Source of the DNA: Siphlonurus alternatus
Taxonomy: Eukaryota; Arthropoda; Insecta; Ephemeroptera; Siphlonuridae
Direction: 5' to 3'
Length of the DNA stretch: 64,000 nt
Assembly: GCA_949825025.1 (NCBI GenBank)
Contig: OX463778.1
Coordinates: 39,137,194 to 39,201,193, forward strand
Part shown: positions 42,001 to 55,400 of the stretch, piece after piece
Layout: every line of letters begins with the position of its first letter
How positions within the stretch are numbered: the first letter of the stretch is position 1
Translations under genes and position numbers: made by a program
Notes under the pieces: model-generated
Told to the model about the DNA's origin: nothing
The model's database searches: none
Seen by the model: only the letters and a program-made list of their open reading frames with translations

Positions 42001-45000
42001 AACATATTTATGTTATATATGTATGTTCATTAAACTCAACAAATTTATATCAACATTCATCCATAATCAGCGATAAGGCTTAGCATTTTGTTGACGTACA
42101 GGTACAGGTAGCAAGGTGCTGATTGTGTTGGGAAAAGGTAGGGGGGGGGGACGGAAGTGAGGCAGGGAAGGGGACGGAAGCGGCGGCGAGGGGGTTGCAT
42201 GTGTAGCACGGTGACACGCTTGGCTGCCCATGTAGCAACGGCTCGTTCGCTGACGGTGCCTCATCTCATGTAACTTTGCCCGTGTTTTACATAGCATTAG
42301 TCAGCGAGGATCCTATGCCTTGCAAGTAGGCTTCCCCCCTTGACCGACACAACAACACGCTAGCTGCAATATTCTTATTTTCTATCTTATAATTCAATGT
42401 TATTGTAATTGTTTTCACTTTTGAATATAAAGTACTCGAACGATTGTATTTTTTCCCATAGTCCATGTATATTATATTATTATAATATCGAATACACCAT
42501 GTTATTTTCAAAGTTATTGTAATATTTCTCTATCCATTTTACTTTCTAATTTACTTTTTGCTGTATAATATATAGAACCGAAATATTTGAATTTATTAAT
42601 TTTACCCACTGTTGCATTTTTATTTAAATATAACTGGAAAAAGTGCATCTCCTTTACATTTTAGTATAAAATTATGTGTCAGCCGCTTACTGCAGCTTAA
42701 ATGTAATATGCGATCAACTAAGTTATATTTTGTACAAACACAAACCTATTATTAAAAAAAAAATAGAAGCAACTATTTCCATTGATTGTATTTGTATTTG
42801 ATTTGTATATCGATAGGGGGTTTGCATTTAAAAAAAAAAAACTACTGTGTTCTATATATTTATAAAGGGAAAAAATATGCATACTTCTTTTCGTGTCCCA
42901 TAACGCCACAGAAAAATATATAATATATATAAAAAATAAAATTAGATTCATAATTTATTATTTATAAAAATTTGTTGTAATTATACTAATTTTGAAAATT
43001 TAGTTTATGTATGCAGTTGAAATGCAATGAAAGTAGGAACTATGATACTAGGTTCTATGCATATTAAAGAGTATCATCAACAAAGACAAGTGAGGTGGAG
43101 CATGTCTGCTATGTAATTACAACCTACAGCAGCGGCAGGTTACTGTATGGCCTCAGTTTTGTTTCACTTCCGGTTGCAAACCAAAAATTCATCAGCACGA
43201 TCGTTATATCAAACCTGCTCAATATTATAATATTTTAACATATGGCAGCAATATAACAGATAACAGTTTAAGTATAATATTCCATTATGACGAACAAACA
43301 GCATATGAGACGCATCTTATCATAATATATAAGACCTTGCTCACATACTGATGATAACATATATAGAGCTTTAATCAAATCTTACACGTTGATTATAAAA
43401 AAAAATAAAAAATAAGTGAATTCCTTCGTTAAAAGCTTTTTTTTTTTATATAACGGAGTTCTAAACTTAATCATGGATGAACTTGTTGTATTTTTTTATA
43501 TTTTATACCACGCATCACTACGTAAGATCTCTCTTGATGTCTTAAGAATTTAGAACCAATAAAATATCAGCAAAAAAGTACCATATATGACGTAAAATTA
43601 AATTTCGTTGTTATAATATTGGGTGCGATTCACGAAGAAGTTAGACAGGTTTCTAACCACGTTTAACTATACCTGTTTTAAGTGTTAAAACATCCAGTTA
43701 AACGTGGTTAAGTTAAACGTAGTTAGGAACCTGGCTAATTACTTCGTGAATCTCGTCCATTATATATATTCACAGAAATTTCATAAATTTCTAATTAATA
43801 TATGCTGATTTCTAAAAAAAAAAAAATATTTTAACTCTTCTTTATAGTTTATACTGATATTGTAAAGACGCAAATGAGATTGATTACCAATAATATCAAT
43901 ATCTTATCAGAATTAGCTCATTACTATTAATAAACATTGTTAGTAATATGTTAATTATTTAAAGCTACATCGAAACGCGCTGCTGGCATTGATTGATGAA
44001 GTTTCAGGTGAATGCCCGTTGATTGAATTTTTTAGATAATATCACATGGGGGAAAAAATGATGAAAATTCAGTTACTATATTAAACTAAATTGGAATTTC
44101 AACATTTTTTTCCTTCAGTTTTGACAGGTTATTTTAAATTTTATTGCATGATGTTTCTATGCAAAGAAAAATGTTTCATAGCCAGATAAAATGTATAACA
44201 ATAAAATATTTTTAAGTCATATATAAATATGTCGATATCGTTCTTTAAACTATTTTGTAGCTGCAGTAAAAACACTGAGGGCAATTCACGAAAGAGTTAT
44301 CCAGAAAGTCGTCCAGCTTTCTCACTAACTAATTCAATGACAGCAAACGTGGTTAGTCATGACTGTCATGAGAAACCTGGATAACCTTCATCGTAAATCG
44401 CACCAACTAAAACCCTACACTGTTATTGACTATTGTTATTATAAATGTCATTTAATAAAATTTAATGCCTAGCTCATGCAGTTGTACGTAACACATTGGT
44501 GTTTAATCTGATTTTGTATATTTTGAAAATATTTCTAAGAATTTGAGTTATCAAATAGAATACTTTTAAAACTTTTTATTGATTTTACATATCCATCTTT
44601 ATTCAAAGCTTCTGCAGTAATATCGCTAAAATATGTTTAATGCAATGAGCCCTCTTTTTTTAAAACACTTTTTAAATACATTTTGATAATTTACACTCAT
44701 AAAATAAAACTATAGTATTAATAGTCCGGGAGCATAGCAACATTATCGTGCACTTTGTGACAGAAGCAACAAAATTGGTACACAGGTAGAAATCACCCTG
44801 GAGGTCAACTTTTTTGGCAGATACACGTTCGCATCCTGACCTCGTGACCTGTGGTGACCTTTCAAAATGGCGGCTATGGAGACTCTTAATTATTTTTTAA
44901 TTTGAAAAGTAATTGCTGGAATCCAAAAATTTAAACAGAATATAGTTTGGTACAAACTCAAAAAGGTCCCTGATTTTTTTCAAAATGCTGTGTTGCCAGA

Positions 45001-45475
45001 TTGGCGCCAAATTTTAAAAATAGTGGGAAAATGGTACCTTTTTCTAGTTATTGTATTAAAAATTGATGTGAGAGTTAATTATTGAAATAAATGTTGGAAA
45101 CTTCGTACATCAATAGAAATGGAACACGTAATTAGCATTTTGAGTGGATACAAGCGAAGAACATTACCTTTTGGCCAAAAGCAACGTTGCAAAATGGCGC
45201 GCTTACTATGGAGAATCATGGTCAATGCGTTATATTATACATATACATACAGGCCCATCTAGTAAATTTGAAAAGTTTTGATTGTCATGCATTGTATATT
45301 TTTTTGTCCTTAATATTTTTAGAAATGACATGTTGCCAAACTACAGCAATCCTGCAGATTTGCAACATGTGAATACAATACGTGAATTAATATATTATGC
45401 ATTTTTGGCATATAAATTTAATATGCACTTATTTCAGTTTACGGTCTTTATTATTATAATTTTATTTATAAATAT

Positions 45476-45544
<69 letters not shown>

Positions 45545-48500
45545 TATATAGTATAAACGTATACATTTTATTCTTTGTCTATATTTAAAAAAATTGAAAT
45601 ATTTGTGGCCGGTATGGTAGCAATTTAATTAGCACCACAAACCTCATAATTGCCTCCTATAAAGAGCAGCGTCTATATTTGAACCTGAATATTTTATTTA
45701 TTTCACGCCTAATAATAATATTTTATTTATTTATTATATTTCCCGATTGTTACGTAAAATAACAGTTGGCCGGTGATACTAAAACTGTCCTATGTACAGA
45801 ACAAAGCATTTATAACAATGTATAATGTACGTAATAATTAAATCGCTATATATACTATTGAGACACATGAATTCCATTAACTGAATTCACCCTCTAAATT
45901 AAAATATTTTATTAATTCTGTGGTTCTTCAAAATGTATAATATACTGATATATATATACCAATTTTTTATCATTTTACTCTAAATTTGGGGTGGTAGGGG
46001 GAGGCAACGGTAAAGTACGTGGTAATAAATTCAATGTATTGAGGTACTTTTGGGTGTGAGGAGCGATAGCTATGCCCCTATTCCCCTTGGATCCAGCCCT
46101 GCTGGTTTTCAACGCTGTAAAGTAATATATTATATACTGCATTATTTGAAATTAATTGGGATAGTAAAAATAAGTTTCGGAATGCTATGATGATAAAAGT
46201 CATATATATTAGGCCATGTATTTTATGTTATATAAGGTAAAGGAAAGTATTATATGTTTCCTGTTAATTCCTGCATATAATTATTTTTTTGAGACTAACA
46301 ACGTGGACCATGCAAAATCCCATGCAGTACACTGTCCAGGAATCATGCTCTGTAGTCTGTACAGTACATTATATTCATTCTATACAATATAAGGAAATGC
46401 AATTTAGCCAAATTTCTTACAGCTAGGTTTGCCTCATCTAGTCATGATGGTATCAAAATTATGTAGTCTATTTAGATGTTATAACTCTTAAGATTGAAAA
46501 AATTAAAAATGTAAATAAGCTGCATGCATCCACAGCTTTTTTTCCATTGAGCTCTCCAAGTGAAGCAAAATTATTTTATGATTTTTTTTATATCTCTTCA
46601 TTCTTTACCACAAATTATGTAATTTAGATATTTAAAGGTCAAATTTGATGCATTTCTTACATTGTTACCTGAATTGTATAATACAGTTAATTTGCATTTA
46701 TTTTGTTTAGTAATTTTTCATTTGTTTTAAGTGCGCGCCATATGATTATTTGGACCAAGTGCACTGTATTATAATGTACCTTACATTGTATGTACATAAT
46801 TAAATATTATATTAATAGTTATATAATTATATATTTAGTATAAATTACGCTATAAAGATATAAATCATAAATTATAAAAAGATTATAAATATTGAATTAA
46901 AAATATCAGTTACAAAGAGTTTACTATCGTGAATGATGTATACAATAAAGTAATGAAGGGAGGTTGCTTTGCAAAATAAATTCAAAAGTGATTTGCAGGA
47001 TTATTATGTTACTTATATTACTTATATCTATAGGACAATAGTCCTGCTGGAATATGTTTGCATTCCAAGCGAAATGAAACAACTGCATGACATTTATAGT
47101 TAAATGCGATCCCTAGACGATACAACACGTATACACATGTATACGACATTATCATATTATTATAAGTCAGTATTTTTTCAATTTTTTTTTCCGAAATGTA
47201 ACGATGTATATATATGTATAAATTGAAGTTTAAAACTAACTACAGTATATAACATATATTATTAACTACTGATATAAATTCCTTTATGTATACGTTGCAA
47301 ATCTGCAGGATTGCTGTAGTTTGGCAACATGTCATTTCTAAAAATATTAGGGACAAAAAATATACAATGCATGACAATCAAAACTTTTCAAATTTACTAG
47401 ATGGGGCTGTATAAAGTGTAGATATAACACAGCATTTATACCGTTCTCCATAGTAAGCGCGCCATTTTGCAACGTTGCCTTTGGCCAAAAGGTAATGGTC
47501 TTCGCTTCTATCCACTCAAAATGCTAATTACGTGTTCCATTTCTATTGATGTACGAATTTTCCAACATTTATTACAATAATTAACTCTCACATCAATTTT
47601 CAATACAATAACTAGAAAAAGGTACCATTTTCCCACTATTTTTAAAATTTGGCGCCAATCTGGCAACACAGCATTTTGAAAAAAATCAGGGACCTTTTTG
47701 AGTTTGTACCAAACCATATTCTGTTTAAATTTTTGGATTCCAGCAATTACTTTTCAAATTAAAAAATAATTAAGAGTCTCCATAGCCGCCATTTTGAAAG
47801 GTCACCACAGGTCACGAGGTCAAGATGCGAACGTGTATCCGCCAAAAAAGTTGACCTCCAGGGTGAGTTCTACCTGTGTACCAATTTTGTTGCTTCTGTC
47901 ACAAAGTGCACGATAATGCCTATTTTTTACACTATGCTCCCGTACTATAAGCTATAAACGAAAATTATTAATTGTAAATATTTGAGTCCTTCCTAATTTA
48001 TCGAGACGCAAGGAGAAGATTTCTTTTCACAGACGATATGGGAGAATGACTTTTCACATGCTGGCAACACAGCCCTCCTTGACCAAACAAGAAAACTTGT
48101 TGAGATTGATATAGGTAACGTTACCACTTCATTCCCCTCAGTAATAAATTAAAACATGATTATGCATCTCGGTATACCCTTTGCCACATCCTGGTAAAAT
48201 TTCTGCTAGATATTCCGCGAGATCAAGCACGGGACGTGTAAAGATTTAGCTGGGGAGTTACTCACTGCGGACTTTGAGGTTGAGGTGGTTGTACGACTGG
48301 ATGAGGTGCAGCACCTCCTGGTGGATGGCGTCCTCCACGGAGAAGCCGTTGATACGCACGATCTGGTCACCAATCTGCACCAAGTCATCCGAGTCAGACG
48401 TATAAATATACAACAGGGTCACGTGATATTTTTTGTCAATATATCTGTTTCTATGTAATACAGTTTCGATGTTCAGCCAACCTTATGGTCGGTCTGCAAT

Positions 48501-51500
48501 AAAACTTTGTCTATCAATTCTAAAATTGTTCTGCTTCTCTTATTTTTATTACAAAAGATTATTAATAATTTGATTAAATCCGTTACTCTTTATATAGTTC
48601 CAATTATTACATGTTTTAGTGGTCTCTATAAAAACCGTTTTTATCAAGAAGTCTATAAGGCTTTGTTTTTTTTAGGAGATTATAGTAATTGTTTTAAAAA
48701 GTTACATTAGTTACTATGTTGAAAAGTAAATATAGCAATGCTACTGTTTAACATGGTATCCATGAGCTTCTGGATATTGAACCTGGGGTCGTGACGTCAC
48801 CGGTGCTCACCCTAAGTCCCTGCTGGTGCGCCTCCGAGTTGACCTCCACGGCAGACACGAAGAAGCCCGTGCCATGCTCGCGGCCGCCGCGAATCGAGAA
48901 ACCGAAGCCGAAGTTGGTTGGAGGTCCTCGTCGCAGCAGGCGGACGTTTCGTGTGCGGTTTGAGGTGTACGGCACCAGCAAGTTGTACTCCATCTGCATG
49001 CGCAGTGGCACCACGCGTCTGCACAACATACATATAATTGTAAAACTGGATTACATTGTTAATAAAATTATTTTATCATATCACGTCAAAATTTATGTTT
49101 GTCAGCAATATTAATGCAATTAATGTTGAAATTTTGCGCGCTTTCAAATAATGGATTTTTATATTTTTAAAATTTTTCATAAAAATTTTACATTTTGGGT
49201 TGGGTTCAGGCAGAGAATAGTAATGAACTTTTTGTTCTGTAATATATATACAGCCAAGGTGATTTCAAGTGTGTAGAATTTTGTGCATGATCATACAACT
49301 ACGTATACACGTTGTATACATATAAAATAATTTTATAATATCATTAGTGCTATTTAATTTAAAATAAATGTAAAATACATTGTTTTTCACTAGAATTGGG
49401 AGAGAAAATTATTTCTTCGTAAATAATGCCAGAAATCGTTATACAATTTTACACGCATACTTGAGTGCACATGAAAATAAACAACAACAAATGTTTCAGT
49501 GGTTGGTAAAATATTAAGGTTAAAGTTAATTACTGCAATAGAGAGTGGGAAAATGTGCATGGGAACTGCAGCTGGAGTTCATTACTATTAATGGTCGCTG
49601 GTAATGACCTGAGTAAACGCTCACTGAATTGTTGTTAATATCATACTCACCGTGTATATAACCTCTCAGTTATTAATTATCAATAGAAAGGTGCATTCAG
49701 AATACACGAAAATTCTCATTGACTTCAGTCTCGGTTTATAGAAAATTAAAATAGAATTAAATACCAAGATTTTCAAACTGGAATTTAATTCTTCGATTTC
49801 AAAAGTCTTATATTATTTACTCTACTCTATATATAAACAAATCCCAAGAAAGCATAATGTTTATTTTTTTTATTATTATTATTCATTAAGTTGTTTACAA
49901 GATGTAAAATTCTAGCGAAAAAATAAAATAAATAAATAATTAGTTCAAATTCATATTAACTTAGTAATTTTACTGATGTTATATATAAACAATTTCGCGT
50001 CAACAAAAATTCTAAAGTCTCTCTTTCATTTAACGTACATGTCATACATCCCAGTGCCAAATTGTTAACTTCTTCAACCATTATATATGGTATATTATCA
50101 TGTATTAGAGCCTTAGGTATCCAATTATATATGTATTTCAATTTACCATGTAAAAATATTATAATTCATGTATTAAAAAAATATATTCTCACAAACTATG
50201 TAAAACTATGGCTAAAGAGGGATTAAATTCCCTAAATAGCTTCAGCCCTAGAGGCTGAATGTACAATGAATAAATAAAAATTAAGTTGTTAAAAGTCTTA
50301 TACACACATAAATGTTCAATTATGTGGTTATAAAAATAAAATTTCTCTACATAAAATCATCATTTCATTTTACACCCTTGAGTGTGCAAAAAGTAAAGTT
50401 ATGAACCGTGTAATGTCTCGCTGTGTACTTGTTAGTAAAGAAGCGCGCAATATGATGACTCGTCATACCTTTAGTCTAGATTCACGTAACATTCTAAATA
50501 GCCTCCTCTGTTCTCTTTAAATATTGACATACATTCCGTAAAATCCTGCTGCATTTTAAAACTCTAATTTTCTAGAAAAACTCTATTCCCGATTCGGCTC
50601 GTTGACGCAACTTATGTTAAAAATTAAAAACATATATTTTAGGCATATTTGGGCTAGTGCTTGAAAAAATAATTGTAAGATTAACTTGACAACGTATTTG
50701 AACAATTTAAACAATCTATTATATTATAGAAGATTTCATTCCAATAGCACAGTTTATATATTCAGCTATGGACTGCAAGACTGCAGCAAAAATAAAAAAT
50801 AAAACTTTGAATTACCATTCAATGAAACTTAAAATATTCATTCCACAGGAAATGTATTCCAATTATAGGCAGAAGAACTTAGATTTCTTAGGGGAAAAAA
50901 AAACGATTATTATACATTTAATTTGAGGGGAGAGGGATACCTTTTTGATTACACCGCCGTCCCAACATTTTTTTTTTAAACAATTCAGCACATCTTGGAA
51001 TTCCAGCTATTAATTCACTTGCATAATTACATATTTAATTTATATTTGCATATTTATTAAATTTTATTGTTCGACTTTTCATTAAAAAAATAAATAACAA
51101 ATGTTGATATAAAAATATTCATCTAATCAAAACATCAATTACATTTAGAATAAATTTGAGATTTCCTCATAATACTTTAACATTTATCTGCTGCATCAAT
51201 ATAATACCTTAATTTATATTACAAAAATCATATCTTCAACTCTATTGTATACTTAAGTTTCACAACTCAACGCCGATAAACTTTTACATTTTTTGTTTGT
51301 TTCAGCTGTTATCTGCACTAAATTATATGCACCCACCTTGCAGAATTACACCTGCTGCACATCCTAGCTGCCGAGTGCACCATCACTGCTCCGATATTCA
51401 GAACAGAATGCCTCTGACTATACCAGCCTAGGGGGTGGGGGGTACACTCGCGGGAATGTGACAAGGCAATATGATGTTTGATCAATTGTAAGAATCAGCT

Positions 51501-52409
51501 GAGATTGCTAACACGAGAAAGCAATGTTCATTCTCATCACTTTCACCTAATTTTTTTATATATATATATATATTAATAATATATATTAAACTTTCTTTCC
51601 ATACAATTTAGACTGTATGACCGCGCTCAAAAAGCTTTTTCAAAAAGCTATTAATCATAACAAAATACAATAATCTATATTTTATATAAATATAACTACT
51701 GTTTTTATTTCTTCATAAGGAAAAATATTTTTAATGCTTCAAGGAAAGTTATGTTCAGTAGAGCATAAATTTTAAGTCATAAAATGATAAAATGGGGACG
51801 AAAAATGTAACATTGAAAAAGCGTCTTCATTTTTTTCTTTTTACATATATGTGTTTTTATTACAATACCATAACAGCTTTGGTCAATTAATTAAAGCAAA
51901 TGGAGCTTGACAAGAGCGTTTTAACCTCCATGCTGCATCATGAGCACCGTGCACATAACTATGTGGATATAAAAAAGTATTATTATTTATATTAATTAAA
52001 ACAAATTTTTTGTAACATACAATAGGTATAGCCTTATTACAGCCTGCTTGTATCTCTTTAATTTGGCAAAACGTTTTTATCACTTTATGATCTCTAACTG
52101 AAAGCTAATTTGCATTTTTATAATAGACCTAATTTCCATCATAATTGACCTTGTAGCCGTAAAAAAGAGGATTCTAAAATATGCATTGCATTAATTGCTA
52201 CTGCTGCATCTATATAATATACTTATGTTTCGCCCATATAATATAGTATTAATACCTGTACAACGTTGAAATTAAGCTATTCCAATTAACATAATTAAAT
52301 TATTAAGTTTCAAGTTTTAAATATCATATTGATAAATTAATAATGTGTATTGCTCTTTTTTTTAGTTCTGGGCGAATGTAAAAGAGGAAAGAGATTTAAA
52401 AAAATATGT

Positions 52410-52480
<71 letters not shown>

Positions 52481-55400
52481 GCAATGTATTTGCATAGAAA
52501 AAAATGTTTTATGTTTATTGTATATGTTCTACAGTATATATATATAATATGTGGTGGTGTTTGTTTTCTTAAAACATGGCAGTAGAGCTTCACGTACAAG
52601 CTGAACAAACAATCAGAACAGCAGGCGACGCAGGGGCCAGTAGTTATCAACACAATTATGATAGTGCAAGCTCACGGCCGAGCTCACCCACGGATAAGAC
52701 CCGGCCTTGGCGCGCCAACAATAAATTACACGAAGTTGTAATATTGTATATCATGAAATTCATAAATATGTTCACCCCTGCTTATTTTGCTGAGAATGCA
52801 AGTAGTTTACCCGAATTATCTTATTTGTAATATAGATTTTTGGTATACAGTGTCTATTTGTCTATAGCTTCTATATAATATAATTTTTCAATTTTATTTG
52901 TATATATCAATTAAAAAAAAGTATTATTGCTTGTTCAGAAATAACAATGAAAATATTGAATATTATATGTCATTCAATAAATGATTGTAATATCTTTATG
53001 TTATCAACAACTTATTATTTCGTATCGGTATAAGAGAGTTTATCGCAATTTTTTTTATTGCGTGTTGTGTTTGGTATGCAAAAAAATGATAAAATTTTAA
53101 AATAATTACATAATAAATTTTTACTGTTGAAAGTTATTATAAAGGATGTTTTTTATAACTTTAAATGTTAAAAGTAAATAAAAAAGTGTCATTTGTCTTG
53201 TTTTTCATCTAGCGGTTTTCAAACTTTATTTCTATGGTTTATACGAACTTTGAAATCAAGTATTATATAAATTAATTTAAAAATACATCAGGGTGTTCAT
53301 AAAATTTTAACAGATGGAGATTAATTTAATTTAATTATTATATTATTTTTATAAAAATAAAATTCTATAATGTTATAATCTAATCTGTTTGGTGCTATGA
53401 ATAATGAATGAATCATTAAGTTTTGACTTTCATGTAATTAACAGAGGATGACGTCCAAGAGGGGGCTCTCAGCTGGTGACCTCGCTGCTGCTGCTTACCG
53501 TGCTCACCGCGTGTCTTACCGGGTTCTCCGCGCATTCAACTCTCCGGTCAGCTGGTGGCCCGCACGTTTATATACTCACTCGTTCACTCAAAGTCTGTCT
53601 CTGTACTGAGCATTGTATATTATAGGCGGGAACGGAAGCGAGGGCGCGAGGGCACGGGGGCAACCAAGCGGTACGACACCTGAGCGCATGCGCGGGACAC
53701 CACAAGCACCCACCGTGGAGGCGGTCATCATACTGCATGGTGCGTTCGTTGCGGAGCGGTGCACACCATTTTTTTTTTTTTTTTTTTTTGCGTCCTTGTG
53801 TTTTTGCATTATTTTTTTGTGCGATCGCATAGAGGAAGGAAAATTTGCATCATATATTGTTTTGTTGTTAAATAAATAATTTGATATGTCTGAAATATAT
53901 CATTTCGTAAAATGTTCCTGTCTTCCTGATGTATATAACTATATGATGTATAGTTTGAAATGTATATTTTTTAACTTTCACTTTCTTTTAGTTTGTTTAC
54001 AATTTTTCAAATTTTTAATGACTAAATTAATAAGGTGGAACAATAAAAGTTAACATGCATACAGCGCAACTTATTAGGTGATATTATAGATGTTTTTAAA
54101 TTAGTTTTAACTTAATTAAGTATTTTTCAAGGTATTGAGCGGACGTCGTTGGATTTCTTGTTTTTATTGAGTCACGCTTCGACTCAAGTGTTTTCTTGCT
54201 GTTAATAAACTGATGATTTTTTTTCTTTTATCAGCTAAGGGTACTCAATATTAGACATTTTAGAATCTAAAATCTGTGCAAAGTTTACCTAAAAATATTG
54301 CTAAGCCTTCCTGATTTCGTTATCTAATCACACAAATTATTTATCAGCACTAGCTGTTATAGTGCAAACAAACCATATATTAGAGGGTAAGGCTGTGCAC
54401 GGTGAAACTCTCTGAATTTCCCAACGCTATTTGTTTATAATATTTTGCCCATATTAGCAGTAATGTTCAACGTAAACGACGGTAATGTGAGGAGGTTGGG
54501 CCAGCAAGTGCAGTTACGTCGCCGCGGGCCAAGCGTCCGCCGGAAACCTCACATGCTCGCTGGCCGTGTTGTTTATTTACCTGACGTCATCGAAGAGTTG
54601 AAGTCTGGCGGGTTTCCTGATGAGTGTCTTTAGTCCGTGCACCAGCTGGTTCATGTTCTCATCCCTGCAACGTGACCACCAGTCAGACCTTTGTGTCGTT
54701 GGTACATACATGCAAAGTCCATCTAGTTCAATGTGTACGTTCTAAAACACTTGAAGAGTACTGATAATATATACTTTGTGTAATAATAAATAATTCTTTG
54801 GACATTTACAACTATTTACAGTTCTATATTGCTGTATTCTATTCTATAACGTTACATGTATGAGTAAAACATTTTTAGGGTAGCTATAATACACAGTTCA
54901 CTGGTCTGACTTCAAACCTCAAAACAGAACCACTTTTAAATTGTCTTTCATAAGCATTTTTTAACTCAGCATGTTTTTTAAATCATATGGCTGTATATTT
55001 CTTTACTTATTACAAGGATAGATGTAGTTAGGATACACAGATAGTGCTGAAAAGGTTCGTTTTCGTGATTTTTACCGCATATTTATTAATTTACGTCCTC
55101 TCTGCGTCTTGCTCCTAAAATATAGGCAACTTCTTCTACACTCTAGACTACCTTCATTTCCCCATTGAGTTGACTTAATTTTCTGTCAAGATATTAATTG
55201 TAGTTTCTTATTTTAATTTCATATTAATATTAGGCAAAAAAAAAATAATAAAAATTATCATATATATAGTCAGTTAATAAAATGTGAACATTGAACTGAT
55301 GAATTATTGATTAGGTTTGTGACGCCATTCAAAAATTAATCGTGGAGATCGTGAAAGTGACAACATTGACACCACGGATCTATGACATGTGATGACTTGT

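Larger units (their letters stand above)
40904..48265 (-). other. Harmonin intron 5 (about 7.4 kb)
   Basis: Mostly AT-rich. It holds two J-family MITEs (about 43.6 and 44.3 kb), the 3.2-kb fold-back element (44721-47948) and a G-rich/purine-rich patch at 42080-42260. A minus-strand frame over 42067-42297 is proline-rich by composition and lacks convincing splice signals, so I do not call an exon. Confidence 0.6.
49019..54580 (-). other. Harmonin intron 3 (5.6 kb)
   Basis: AT-rich, with a (GA)n microsatellite at 52414-52477, a GC patch near 51340-51440, a possible LINE 3' tail at 50220-50280 and the candidate internal promoter at about 53.44-53.75 kb. A plus-strand 84-codon frame at 52576-52830 starts MAVELHVQAEQTIRTAG. 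It has a coding-like composition for its first 54 codons, but no partner exon or known domain was found. Confidence 0.55.

Noticed and set aside
42067..42297. Proline-rich minus ORF as an extra harmonin exon
   Set aside because: Composition comes from a G-rich tract. No acceptor/donor pair in the required phase, and exon 5 to exon 6 already joins correctly.
45282..45551. 89-codon ORF ending in repeated YI
   Set aside because: Its tail is the (AT)n microsatellite, and the rest lies in a fold-back arm and the element's ORF-poor interior.
48507..48710. 67-codon plus ORF upstream of harmonin exon 5
   Set aside because: Hydrophobic by AT composition only, with no domain or transcript context.
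52396..52653. Minus ORF with SL repeats
   Set aside because: Produced by the (GA)n microsatellite.
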